DNA of 64,000 nt from Tritrichomonas foetus (taxonomy: Eukaryota > Parabasalia > Tritrichomonadida > Tritrichomonadidae): contig MLAK01000738.1 of NCBI GenBank assembly GCA_001839685.1, forward strand, positions 1 to 64,000, given 5' to 3'. The position numbers and the translations under genes are program-made. Position 1 is the first letter of the stretch. Each line of letters opens with the position of its first letter. This document shows positions 55,278 through 64,000 of the stretch, piece by piece. Under the pieces are notes generated by a model. The model ran no database searches, was not told where the DNA came from, and was given only the letters and a program-made list of their open reading frames with translations.

Positions 55278-55621
55278 TCTTATAGATTAGAATAATGAAA
55301 TGATTTTTTCTCATCACCAGCTCATTTACTAAAAATTTGATGTTTTCTCAAAATTTGAAAGAAGTATTCAATTTTGATATTTGGCCGGCTGACTTTGGAA
55401 GTAATTTAATCTTTTATTGAGCTTTTCGTAAACCATTCAATTTGTGGCTCCAATATCGTAATCGTTAGTTACTGATAACATAATTATTAGATAATTCATA
55501 ATCAATAATTTTGGAAAATAATATTTCATTAATGCTTAGTTGACTACACTATGCTACAAACTACTGATAATAAAAAGAGAGTAAAAAAGAAGGTGTGTAT
55601 TTATAAGTATAAACAAATCAT
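55278..55621. other. Spacer
   Basis: 340 bp holding the promoter of the Q/N-rich gene (initiator at 55291-55303) and the 3' flank of the CCDC40-like gene. No further gene. Confidence 0.5.
55291..55303 (-). promoter_or_regulatory. Strong initiator-like element
   Basis: On the minus strand TCATTTCATTATT, 14 nt before the ATG of the Q/N-rich gene; a close fit to the extended trichomonad initiator. Confidence 0.55.
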
Positions 55622-58327
55622 TTAGACAACAATCATTTTTTCTTTAACAGCTTCAAGACTTGGTTTCAAGTGAGGAAAATCACTTTCAAGAAGACTAATT
55701 AATTGATCCAATCCTTTTTCTTGACCAGTAATCTGTGTCATCTGTTGTTGGAATTTATCTGCTGTTTTTACTTTAGTGTTGGAAACAGAACGTTGTAAAA
55801 GTCTAGTCTTTTCATGAAGTCTAGTGAGCTTAGTATTTGAAACAATTTTTCTCTTTTCCTGTTCATTATATGCTCTTTCAATTTCTGCTTTCTTTAATTG
55901 AACTTCTTTATAAACTTGCGTCAGTTGTTCAATTTCTTGTGTGAGTTCTCTCTGTGATATAACGTCCAATTGCATTGCTTCATCTTCACGATTAGTTTCT
56001 TCGTTGAGCCTTCTTACTTCTCTCTTCAACTCTGTAATACCCTTTGCAATATCAGCACGTGTTCTATCTTTATTAAGTCTCTTTTGAACCGCACCACGTG
56101 TTGCAATGGTTTCACGTCTTTTAAGCGCAAATTCCATTTCTTGAACAATAACACCTTGTTGCTTCTTAATTTGCTTAAGACGTAATTCCATTCTTGCAAT
56201 TTCTTTCTTCATTGTTCTAAGTTCACTTGCACCATAATTTGGATCAAGTGCATCTTTCATTTGTTTCATGAGAACAAGTTTCTTTTCCCAGAGCATGATT
56301 TCTTTTTCAGTATCCATTAATTCATCGGCAAGTTGTTCTCTTTGGACAGCCAATTCTTCAATTTTACGAGACATGTTTGCAGCTTCTTCTTCTTTTCTTT
56401 GTAAGCCTTCAAGGATTTCTGCTTCAAAGTGAATATTTCCTTCAACAAGAACATTTCCATTATCACTGTTCATTGAAAGCTGTTCACCCAATCTTTGCAT
56501 TTCTCGTTGTAAAACTCTGATTTGAACGTTTAATCTTTCAATCTCTTTTTCTGTAGCTTGAAGGTTATTCCTTGTTCTATCTCTCTTTCTTGAAAGAACA
56601 GCAATATGCGCAGTAGTTTTATTATTTAATGTTTCGATATCGTCGCAATTATGTTCTAATGCAACAAGTTCTGTTTGCTTCTTTAACCATTGTGCTTGAG
56701 CTTCAATTGATGCTTCATCGGTTGCTTCAATTTTACTTTGAAGAACGCGAATCTTACGTTCTAAAGGACCATATTCTTCACCATTTTGTGCAGATTTAAG
56801 TGCATCATATTGTCTGTTCAATTTATCAACTTCACTTTGACGTTTTTCAATGTCAACATTATTTCTCCTAATTTGCATTTCATATTGATTGATTAAATTA
56901 TCTTTCTGTTGAAGTTCTTCAACTATTTCTTTCAAACCACGTTCCAATTTTTCACTTTGCCCGACAATATTTAATTTATCAATTTTAAGTCTTACTACTT
57001 CATTTCTTAAATTACTCAATTCACGATCTTTTCCAGCAATTTGATCTCGAACTTTTTGAACTGCATTTTGAGCAGCAATAGTATCACGTTTCAAATCAGA
57101 TTGTTCAGTCATATGTTTCATTATTGAATCTTCAAGTTCATGAATTCTATTAGAAATTTCATTGGCACCTTTCAAAGATTGATTGAACTCCGATGTGGCT
57201 TGATTTTTTTCAATTAAAGCTTTTGAAACAGCTTGTTCTTTGTCTTTACATAGTTGACATAAGTTTTCAAGTTGGTTTTGTAAATCAGCTCTTCTTCTGT
57301 TAGCCTCATCGATTTTATTCATCAGGTATTTCAATCTGTCCATAATTTTATTATATAAAATTTGATTCTTTTCTTTTATATCATGTTGCTGTTGAATTTG
57401 AGTTTTGAGTCCACTATTTTCATTTTGTAAAGCTCGAATTTCTTCTTCTTGTGCAGCAGCAGCTTTTTTAATTTCATCAAGAGTTACTGCACGCCTTTTA
57501 ACACTAATTAAAGAAGAATTCCAATCTTGAAGTAAATGATTTCTTTCAAAATTAATTTTTTCCATTTCGAGAGAAGCCTGAAGAAGTGCGTCGCGTGCTG
57601 TTTTAGTTTCAGCACGTTGGGCAATAATTTGGGCTTCCATTGTTGATAAATCTTTGGTAATATCTTTCACTTGCTTTGTAAGTCTATCAATATATAAATC
57701 TTGTTCAAGTTTTGAAGCTTCTGTTTCTGATGCAGCTTGTTCGGATTTATATGTTTCACGACGAGTCACAGCCACTTGATTTTTAGTTTCTTGATTATGT
57801 TGCTCTAATCGTAACACAATTTCATTTAATTTATCCAATTCAGATCTATTTCTTTCATATTCAGTGTTTCGAATTTTTAAGTCAGCTTCACTTTCTTCAA
57901 GCGCTTGACGATATTCCGCAAGCTCTTCTTCGGTTTGTCTTCTTTCTTGCTCACAAATTTCTCTCTGCTCATTTGCGTTAGTCAATCGAGTTTGGAGCTT
58001 GGCGAGAGTTTGTTGGATTGAATAAAGTTCGACGCCGACATTTTCTCTGTCATTTGTTAGTTTAGCGATCTCGGCTTGCTTATCTCGAATTGCAACATCA
58101 ACAGAATCCCACAAATCGCGCAGTTGTTTGTTGAGATCTTTCTGGAGCTTTGCAATTGTTGGATTATCCGGGTCAAGCTCTTCGTCAGAAAAATCACCGT
58201 CATTTTCGCCAAATTCTTCTTCTTCATTGTCGTATTCTTCAGGGACCATATTTTGCATAAATTCCTCCAAATTTTCTTCCTCTTCTTCATTGGGAAAGTC
58301 ACCACCACTGAGATTTTCGGCCGACAT
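55622..58327 (-). CDS. CCDC40: CCDC40-like axonemal coiled-coil protein
   Basis: A 901-residue protein: an acidic N-terminus of about 60 residues, then almost continuous coiled coil. The segment QDLYIDRLTKQVKDI, with further along NHLLQDWNSSLISVKRR, resembles CCDC40 (FAP172), where DLYVDRLT and a QW.SSL motif occur. CCDC40 with CCDC39 forms the 96-nm ruler that places dynein arms and radial spokes on doublet microtubules. The identification fits a flagellate and rests on these words plus length, so a different coiled-coil family remains possible. GGCGAACGTTTATA is found about 26-38 nt before the start. The stop codon overlaps TAAA. Confidence 0.85.
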   Translation of the reverse strand: MSAENLSGGDFPNEEEEENLEEFMQNMVPEEYDNEEEEFGENDGDFSDEELDPDNPTIAKLQKDLNKQLRDLWDSVDVAIRDKQAEIAKLTNDRENVGVELYSIQQTLAKLQTRLTNANEQREICEQERRQTEEELAEYRQALEESEADLKIRNTEYERNRSELDKLNEIVLRLEQHNQETKNQVAVTRRETYKSEQAASETEASKLEQDLYIDRLTKQVKDITKDLSTMEAQIIAQRAETKTARDALLQASLEMEKINFERNHLLQDWNSSLISVKRRAVTLDEIKKAAAAQEEEIRALQNENSGLKTQIQQQHDIKEKNQILYNKIMDRLKYLMNKIDEANRRRADLQNQLENLCQLCKDKEQAVSKALIEKNQATSEFNQSLKGANEISNRIHELEDSIMKHMTEQSDLKRDTIAAQNAVQKVRDQIAGKDRELSNLRNEVVRLKIDKLNIVGQSEKLERGLKEIVEELQQKDNLINQYEMQIRRNNVDIEKRQSEVDKLNRQYDALKSAQNGEEYGPLERKIRVLQSKIEATDEASIEAQAQWLKKQTELVALEHNCDDIETLNNKTTAHIAVLSRKRDRTRNNLQATEKEIERLNVQIRVLQREMQRLGEQLSMNSDNGNVLVEGNIHFEAEILEGLQRKEEEAANMSRKIEELAVQREQLADELMDTEKEIMLWEKKLVLMKQMKDALDPNYGASELRTMKKEIARMELRLKQIKKQQGVIVQEMEFALKRRETIATRGAVQKRLNKDRTRADIAKGITELKREVRRLNEETNREDEAMQLDVISQRELTQEIEQLTQVYKEVQLKKAEIERAYNEQEKRKIVSNTKLTRLHEKTRLLQRSVSNTKVKTADKFQQQMTQITGQEKGLDQLISLLESDFPHLKPSLEAVKEKMIVV

Positions 58328-58669
58328 TGAAAAATTACGTTATTAATTAATATAAACGTTCGCCAGCATGAAAAATTTATAATTTTGAAAAGTTTATGAA
58401 TTTGATTTTTTTATTTAACTTTTTTAATTGATAATCAGCCATATAAATAATTCAAATTACATATTATTGTAACAAATACATGCTCATTAGACAGTACTTG
58501 AATATTCTATTATATACATTAAAATACGACAATTTCATGGATTTAATCAGTGAAAATCAATTTTCGAAAAAGTGCCTTATTTTATTTAATCAACAAAAAG
58601 AAAGGAAAAGGGAAAATGAGCTAAAAGATAATAGAAAAAAAAACTTCAAGAATTAGCCATTTTATTAAG
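58328..58669. other. Spacer
   Basis: 340 bp between two minus-strand genes. On the minus strand ACGTTTA (58353-58359) lies 26 nt before the CCDC40-like start. Nothing else is seen. Confidence 0.5.
58353..58359 (-). promoter_or_regulatory. ACGTTTA word before CCDC40-like gene
   Basis: ACGTTTA on the minus strand, preceded by GGCGA, 26 nt before ATG. Confidence 0.4.
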
Positions 58670-59917
58670 CTAAGCGATATTGCATCCACCACCTTGGCTT
58701 TGTGTCTGAGCAGTTGCTTCAGGAGCAACAGTATTTGATTTGTATGGTTCTGGTTCACATGGATTTCCAACATTGACTTGTTTTCCATTCAATGCACTCA
58801 CAATTTGCTTCGAGTAAGTTCCCTTTGCAGCTTCACGAGGTGACCTTCCATTTTTGTCAATCAAGTTTGCATCCAGTCCAGATTTCATTAATGAGCAAAC
58901 AGTTTTGTAATGTCCATTGCATGCAGCAAGATGAAGTGGAGATTGCTGATCAGAATTAACCGCATTATTAAGGTCAATATTAGGTGAAATTAAAACTGTT
59001 GCCGCTTCTTCTTGTCCATAAATCGCTGCCACATGGAGTGGTGTATTTCCTTGGGGCTTAGTTTCAATTGTTTTGTTGATTCCACTCACAGCAAGTAATG
59101 ATGTAATTGCATTTACATTATTATGTTCAGCAGCATAGTGAAGTGGAGCCATTCCAAAATTATCAACTTTATTAAAATCGATATCTGGAATGGTTGTTAA
59201 AAATTCGATTTCTTCATTGAAGTTAGACATTGCTGCAAAGTGAACAACTGTTTGATTATTGTTGTTTGGTGTTGTCAACAAAGTTGGATTCTTTGTTGCA
59301 AAATTTCGTAAAACATCAACTTGGCCTTTTTCAGCGGCTACATCAGCTGGGGATCTTCCAAGGTTATCATATGACATTTCAGCACCATGCTCTAAAAGGT
59401 AAGTGACGATATCCAAATTGCAATGCTCGCATGCGACGTGAAGTGGAGTCATTCCGAATTTATCTTTTGCATTGATATCTGCACCTTTTGTTTCAATCAA
59501 AAACCGTAAAACATCCAAATGCGACCTTTCTGCAGCATAATGGGTTGGCAATCTGCCTCGCCAGTCTGGAGAAGAAAAGTTTAGGGATTCGCAGCGTGGA
59601 TTTTGCAAGATATTTAATCGGCCACAGCGTGCGGCCATGTGGACAATTCCGCAAAGCCACGAATCTGTGGCTGACATCTTTGCACCAGCATCAGCAAGCA
59701 TTTCGAAGCATTTGACAGCATTATAGTAAGTGCAAGCGCTTATTATCGGACACTGGTAGCAAATTTCTTCTGGTAAATCGGCTGTTGTTGGCTCGAATTT
59801 GAAGTCGTATTCGTTTGACGTGTTAATGAATTCTTTAAGGAATTTAACCTTGTCGATTTTGAGAGTTTCTCTTAAAAATTCGGTAATATTGGCTGTAGGC
59901 TCTTCGTATTGAGTCAT
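58670..59917 (-). CDS. Ankyrin-repeat protein
   Basis: A 415-residue protein consisting almost wholly of ankyrin repeats from about residue 60 to 380: for example GRLPTHYAAERSHLDVLRFLIE, GMTPLHVACEHCNLDIVTYLLE, GNTPLHVAAIYGQEEAATVLI and SPLHLAACNGHYKTVCSLMKSG. The first 55 residues are helical without a named domain, and the last 30 are polar and end in a glycine-cysteine motif (GGGCNIA). Ankyrin proteins are very abundant in trichomonads. It binds other proteins; no enzymatic domain is present, so its partner and role are unknown. TAGCTATCGTACA upstream shares AGCTATCGT with the La promoter. Confidence 0.95.
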   Translation of the reverse strand: MTQYEEPTANITEFLRETLKIDKVKFLKEFINTSNEYDFKFEPTTADLPEEICYQCPIISACTYYNAVKCFEMLADAGAKMSATDSWLCGIVHMAARCGRLNILQNPRCESLNFSSPDWRGRLPTHYAAERSHLDVLRFLIETKGADINAKDKFGMTPLHVACEHCNLDIVTYLLEHGAEMSYDNLGRSPADVAAEKGQVDVLRNFATKNPTLLTTPNNNNQTVVHFAAMSNFNEEIEFLTTIPDIDFNKVDNFGMAPLHYAAEHNNVNAITSLLAVSGINKTIETKPQGNTPLHVAAIYGQEEAATVLISPNIDLNNAVNSDQQSPLHLAACNGHYKTVCSLMKSGLDANLIDKNGRSPREAAKGTYSKQIVSALNGKQVNVGNPCEPEPYKSNTVAPEATAQTQSQGGGCNIA

Positions 59918-60353
59918 TTCAAGTTTTAATATATGTTTTATGAATAATTCAATTTGAGACTAAAATTGAATTGGGTTAATGTACGATAGCTATTAAAAAG
60001 TTCATGATTTTGTTTTTCAATTGAAATTCTTAGAATATACAAATGAATTGATCAACTCAAAATAAAGACCATTTATACTCTTAATTACGAACAATCATAA
60101 TTTATGAAATAGGGTTTTTTCTGACTCAGTTTTCATTTTTCAAGATCATGTATGTAGAAGTTTAGATTATATAACCTCTTTAAGCACAAGACGCTAATAC
60201 TGATGATTTTTTGGCTTTATATTCAGTCACTTCTATAGAAGTTCCCATCAAGATAATTTTTGGAATGCAATTTTTTCTGACCAGATAATCTGTCACTTTT
60301 TGCTTTCGTCGTTATGTGAAGGAAAAATTGGACAATATTTTAAACGGCTATAA
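59918..60353. promoter_or_regulatory. Divergent promoter region
   Basis: 436 bp between the ankyrin and CIP2A-like genes. On the right TTTAAACGGCTATAA (60339-60353) abuts the ATG. On the left the minus strand carries AGCTATCGTACA. No gene inside. Confidence 0.45.
60339..60353 (+). promoter_or_regulatory. TTTAAACGGC word before CIP2A-like gene
   Basis: TTTAAACGGCTATAA directly precedes ATG. TTTAAACGGC also occurs at 34481-34490, 50 nt before the RasGAP-like gene. Confidence 0.35.
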
Positions 60354-62801
60354 ATGAAATCAAAGCTTTGCCCTATTTGTCAATCGCTCTTTTCGTGTAA
60401 AGCTGACCAAGATGCAACAAACTTAATATCTCAATATATATCCTCATTTGAAGTTACATATCAATCATCAATCGAATTATTAAAGGACGAAAAATTGTCG
60501 ATTTTTTTACAGTTTTTGATGACAACGCTTTGTTCAAATCCTATACCACTTCCGAGTTCTGGACCAATTCCAGAAATTGTTTTAGAAATTTTAACTTTTT
60601 TGAATAAATTAATGCTCACGAATCCAATTCTTTTAAATGAAATTGCAGCAAGTGCTAATTTAGATATTTTAATTCCACAGTTTTTTTCAGAAAATATTTC
60701 GAATAATGAAATTGCAGATCAAAATGCCAACTATTTATTTCTACCTCTCAAATTCATTGCGTTAATATCATCATCAAAATCTGTGATGCTCACTTCAACA
60801 CCAGCTTCACATGTCTTAATTATTGTGGTACTTTCATTACTTACGAATCCTCAGCTTGCTGCTTGGGCTGCATCAACACTTGCAGGGTTACTTCGAAATT
60901 CACCATCATTTTTATCAATTATTAAAGTTCATCCAACATTTAAGTGTATCAAACAAAAACTTACAGCACTTCTTCCATCAAGCGATCCATGTGTTGTGAC
61001 TGCAGCACTGTCTGCAACTGTACCATTATATTCTTTAGGTGATGACTCAAATACAGCAATGAAAGCTGCATTAAAATATATTTTAGAAGAATCTTATTTC
61101 CCACTTTCAACACAATTATGCTGTTGGGTTATTAGTGATTTAATCAGCAAAGTAACCATAAGTGATGAAAACTTTAATTTGATTCTTCAAATTCCACTTA
61201 ATTCCTCTGGTGTTAGAGCATATCATGTTTTAAATCTATTAGTTGATTTTATTGATTTTCATATAAGATTTGGTTCAATAGAGTATAACCGAGATATCTT
61301 TAGACAAGTTATTTTTTATCAAGAAAATTATGCTGCAACTGCTGGTTGTCAATATTTATCATCAGTTTATGAAAATTATCCAGACTTACTTATTGGAATC
61401 GATGATACTGGTGAATTAATGAAACAAACCTTGAGTAGATATTTCCAATACTCATCATTCACTGATCCAGAACGAATTGAAGCTCTTATTGTTCAAATAA
61501 GATTACTTTTGATGAAAAATAAAGTTCCTGAAAGTATGGTTACTGTTTTGACTAGTCATGAAGAAGCTATTTTTATGGACTTCATGCGCCATATTGAAAA
61601 CAATGATTCTTATCTAAGTGTATGCTTTTTTAATTTCTTGTTAATTTGTTCAAAAAGTATTCAATCATGGGCTCAGAGAATCAAAAGAGTACTTGTTGAT
61701 TCTCAATTTCCAGCTTTATTAGTTCATGTTTTGACTAACTCTAAAAATCGGCGAGCAATTAGTGATTCCTTACGAGCACTTCAATTTTTTATGAATAACT
61801 GTGAGTTTTTCAAAGATAATACAGATTCTTTCTTTTTCACTTCAGCAGTTTCTGGATTTCTATTAATGAATCAACAGCTATCAACTGAAATGAGTGAAAT
61901 GAGAAGTAGAACATCTCAAGAAAGACATGATTTTGAAATAACAATTTCTAAACTCACTAATGAGAAAAACCATATGGAAATAGAAATGAAAAGCATGTCG
62001 AAAATGCTCAGTGATGAAAAGGTGAACACTTCTCAATCGCATGAATCTATTTCAAAATTGAAAGATGATTTGATTAATAAGGATAAACTGATAGCTCGAC
62101 TTCAGAAAAAACTCCAATTATTAAAAGAAATTACTAATGAGCAAAATGTAAGGATTTCTAATACTGAAGAAATCATTAAGAAAACACAGACAGAAAATTC
62201 TGACCTTAAAAAATATTGTAAGAAACTTGAAAAGTATCGAGCAGAATATCAAAGAGGAGCTGCAGAAAATGGACGTTTTAAGGAGACAATACAAGATCTT
62301 GAAGCCAAATTAGCTTATTCCCATAACTTATATAGTAAAAGTCAGATACAAATAGACTCACTCAGGAAAGAACTCAGTGAATTAGAAAATAGTTACTCTC
62401 AAATGCAAAAGCGCTGCCAAGAAAGTCAAGAGATGAATACGAATTTGATGAATACAACAAGCAATAATAAGTCAGAGATTCACGAATTAAATGAGACAAT
62501 AAACTCTCTTAATGACTTACTTTCCAAAGAAACAGCAAAAACTGGCAAGATGGCTAAGACTATTGCTGATATCCAAGATGAAAAAATTAAATTACAAGCC
62601 ATTATTAATAATGAAGCTAATTCGAAAGAAAAATACCGACTGAAGAAGAAAACTCTCCTTGATAAAATTAAGGAATTAGAAAGAGAGAGAAGGAAATGGG
62701 AAAGCGTAGCTAAGTTTAATCAGCATGTTTGTACTGTCAAGAAAGTTGCTGTTCAGGATGTATATGGCGAATTTCAAAATATTAATTTTCCATCTCAATA
62801 A
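60354..62801 (+). CDS. Armadillo-plus-coiled-coil protein, CIP2A-like candidate
   Basis: An 815-residue protein with a helical armadillo-like N-terminal region (about 25-500) and a long C-terminal coiled coil (about 530-790). The order, the length and stretches such as LAAWAASTLAGLLRNSPSFLS and VLTNSKNRRAISDSLRALQFF resemble CIP2A, the inhibitor of phosphatase PP2A-B56, which has the same two-part build. The similarity is by eye and modest; golgin p115/Uso1-type proteins share the same plan. The N-terminal MKSKLCPICQ contains one CxxC pair but no full zinc motif. If CIP2A-like, it would act on PP2A and in mitosis; otherwise a tethering protein. It is transcribed away from the ankyrin gene. 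Confidence 0.85.
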   Translation: MKSKLCPICQSLFSCKADQDATNLISQYISSFEVTYQSSIELLKDEKLSIFLQFLMTTLCSNPIPLPSSGPIPEIVLEILTFLNKLMLTNPILLNEIAASANLDILIPQFFSENISNNEIADQNANYLFLPLKFIALISSSKSVMLTSTPASHVLIIVVLSLLTNPQLAAWAASTLAGLLRNSPSFLSIIKVHPTFKCIKQKLTALLPSSDPCVVTAALSATVPLYSLGDDSNTAMKAALKYILEESYFPLSTQLCCWVISDLISKVTISDENFNLILQIPLNSSGVRAYHVLNLLVDFIDFHIRFGSIEYNRDIFRQVIFYQENYAATAGCQYLSSVYENYPDLLIGIDDTGELMKQTLSRYFQYSSFTDPERIEALIVQIRLLLMKNKVPESMVTVLTSHEEAIFMDFMRHIENNDSYLSVCFFNFLLICSKSIQSWAQRIKRVLVDSQFPALLVHVLTNSKNRRAISDSLRALQFFMNNCEFFKDNTDSFFFTSAVSGFLLMNQQLSTEMSEMRSRTSQERHDFEITISKLTNEKNHMEIEMKSMSKMLSDEKVNTSQSHESISKLKDDLINKDKLIARLQKKLQLLKEITNEQNVRISNTEEIIKKTQTENSDLKKYCKKLEKYRAEYQRGAAENGRFKETIQDLEAKLAYSHNLYSKSQIQIDSLRKELSELENSYSQMQKRCQESQEMNTNLMNTTSNNKSEIHELNETINSLNDLLSKETAKTGKMAKTIADIQDEKIKLQAIINNEANSKEKYRLKKKTLLDKIKELERERRKWESVAKFNQHVCTVKKVAVQDVYGEFQNINFPSQ

Positions 62802-63157
62802 TTTTTTTAATGTTATTTAATAAAATCGATATTAATCATGATTGCTCATTGTATATAAATAATATTCATTTTTGTTAATGGATGAAAATTGCTATCAGTA
62901 TTCACTAATCCAGAACCTCTCCCAAAAAACTATCCTGATGATTTCCTCATTCCATCCACGTCAAAAAACCTGTGATTTGTTTTTTTTAAAAAAAAGATTG
63001 ATAGAAATATTGTCACAACTTTAACAGTAACGATAAGTTGAGACTATATATAAATGAATAAAAAATGTGAACAGCTATAGCAGTAGAAAAAACAACAGCT
63101 GTAAAATAATCTTTATATTTTTATTATAAAAAAGTTTTAATTATTTAATACAGCAAT
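62802..63157. other. Convergent spacer
   Basis: 356 bp between the ends of the CIP2A-like and frataxin genes. No gene seen. Confidence 0.5.
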
Positions 63158-63532
63158 TTAATCAATTTTCATTGTTAATTCAATTTCCTTTTCAAGTGAT
63201 TTATTGATTTCAAGTGAACTATCTTTGTGGTCAACCCATGCATCAAGATCGGTATCATATTCAAATTTGAGGGAGCCGGAAGCTGGCGAGGAAACCCAAA
63301 TCTGGTGACTTGGAGCTTGTCTACTGCAAAGAATTTCATGTCCTTTAAGTCTGAGCGCGAGTGAATCATCTTGAGCATCAACTAAAAAATTTTCACCAAG
63401 ATTTTCATATTTTGTTGTGAAATAATCACTGAGATCGTAGAAAGTATCTGCGGCTTTGGCCTTGAAATCATTGTCAGTGGCAAATGCTGCATATCCTTTA
63501 ACAAAATATTTGCGGTATGTTGAGGAAATCAT
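63158..63532 (-). CDS. FXN: Frataxin, hydrogenosomal-type
   Basis: A 124-residue iron-binding helper of iron-sulfur cluster assembly. The family fold is visible: an N-terminal helix with acidic residues, FLVDAQDDSLALRLKGHEILCSRQAPSHQIWVSSPASG, then FEYDTDLDAWVDH. IWVSSPASG is the classic frataxin IWLSSPxSG word. The first ten residues (MISSTYRKYF) are Ser, Arg/Lys and aromatic rich, like the short presequences that target trichomonad hydrogenosomes. The sequence fits one short gene without intron. TCATCATTAAATCTGCA before the ATG matches the initiator, and the stop codon overlaps TAAA. Partners (IscU, IscS) are not in the window. Confidence 0.88.
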   Translation of the reverse strand: MISSTYRKYFVKGYAAFATDNDFKAKAADTFYDLSDYFTTKYENLGENFLVDAQDDSLALRLKGHEILCSRQAPSHQIWVSSPASGSLKFEYDTDLDAWVDHKDSSLEINKSLEKEIELTMKID

Positions 63533-64000
63533 TGCAGATTTAATGATGAGAACATGGTGAATTATTAGGCGAATTTATAGGTCAATTTTGGATGATAAGT
63601 GGTCGGTGAATATTCAAATGAAAGTGTCTATTAACTTTTTCTGAACTCAAACATTCAATGTAACATTTTGGCAGATTGCACTTTTCTCTCCAAAGATCAC
63701 ATAAGTGAAATTAATATAGGATTATCCTATGTGACATAATCATTATATCAATAACCGCCAAAGTCATAAGGATGAAAAAATGGTCGTGGAAAGATAAAAG
63801 AATGAAAACATTAAGACCGAATATTCTTTCAAAAAGTTCCTGTTTCTTCTCATTGCCCATTATAAAAGTATCAAAAAACAAAACTTATAGGAAAAAATAA
63901 AAATCCGACGGGTTTTCAAGGATTCTTTACATAACAAAGAAAATAATAATCGGCGCATGTTGTTATTTAATTATGAGGTCATTCAAAAATCATGAAGAGA
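63533..64000. other. Terminal spacer
   Basis: 468 bp upstream of frataxin to the window edge; the frataxin initiator is at 63539-63549. No coding frame or RNA gene is recognised. Confidence 0.5.
63539..63549 (-). promoter_or_regulatory. Initiator-like element of frataxin gene
   Basis: TCATCATTAAA on the minus strand, 6 nt before the start codon. Confidence 0.45.

Noticed and set aside
1..64000. CRISPR arrays, bacterial operons, rRNA and tRNA genes
   Set aside because: None seen. The only regular array is the minisatellite at 48044-48274, which lacks unique spacers, and all genes are eukaryotic in type.

Overview
The window is AT-rich nuclear DNA of a eukaryote with compact, apparently intronless genes on both strands, separated by 0.2-1.3 kb of AT-rich spacer. 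The best fit is a trichomonad (Parabasalia), most likely a Tritrichomonas-like species. Reasons: no interrupted reading frames in about 23 genes; TCATTT-type initiator sequences 8-20 nt before several start codons; frequent TAAA overlapping the stop codon; an intact mariner element of the kind known from trichomonads; a frataxin with a short N-terminal extension typical of hydrogenosomal import; and an axonemal coiled-coil protein showing a flagellated cell. The species cannot be fixed from sequence reading alone.

Layout. 0.6-1.4 kb: small type I membrane protein. 1.55-2.16 kb: probable decayed gene. 3.4-9.1 kb: N-myristoyltransferase, an unknown helical protein, an HMG-box protein and a Tup1-like WD40 protein. 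9.6-16.3 kb: a RhoGEF-PH-Kelch protein with a proline-rich tail, and glutamine:fructose-6-phosphate aminotransferase. 16.4-33.7 kb: one 17-kb gene for a talin-like protein with five tandem FERM heads, an acidic linker and a rod of about 3,450 residues. 34.5-40.9 kb: a RasGAP-like protein, a CK1-family kinase and a SWI/SNF-type ATPase. 41.4-42.7 kb: a complete mariner transposon inserted at a TA. 42.8-47.9 kb: Rab GTPase, NAD kinase and a cullin. 48.0-48.3 kb: a 16/17-bp minisatellite. 48.4-63.5 kb: La protein, importin-beta-like karyopherin, an unknown acidic protein, a Q/N-rich protein with a possible MLF-like tail, CCDC40-like axonemal protein, an ankyrin protein, a CIP2A-like protein and frataxin.

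The genes do not form an operon or one pathway; this looks like ordinary housekeeping gene space. A loose theme of actin and adhesion signalling (RhoGEF, talin-like giant, RasGAP-like protein, Rab) may be chance. The most unusual item is the five-headed talin-like giant. The second is a pair of recurring promoter-like words (TCATTT-type and ACGTTTA-type, plus GAAAAAGTTT further upstream); the ACGTTTA type is also present just before the mariner transposase start codon. Three starts were moved from the longest reading frame: the talin-like gene (33655), the cullin (45646) and the unknown acidic protein (53732).
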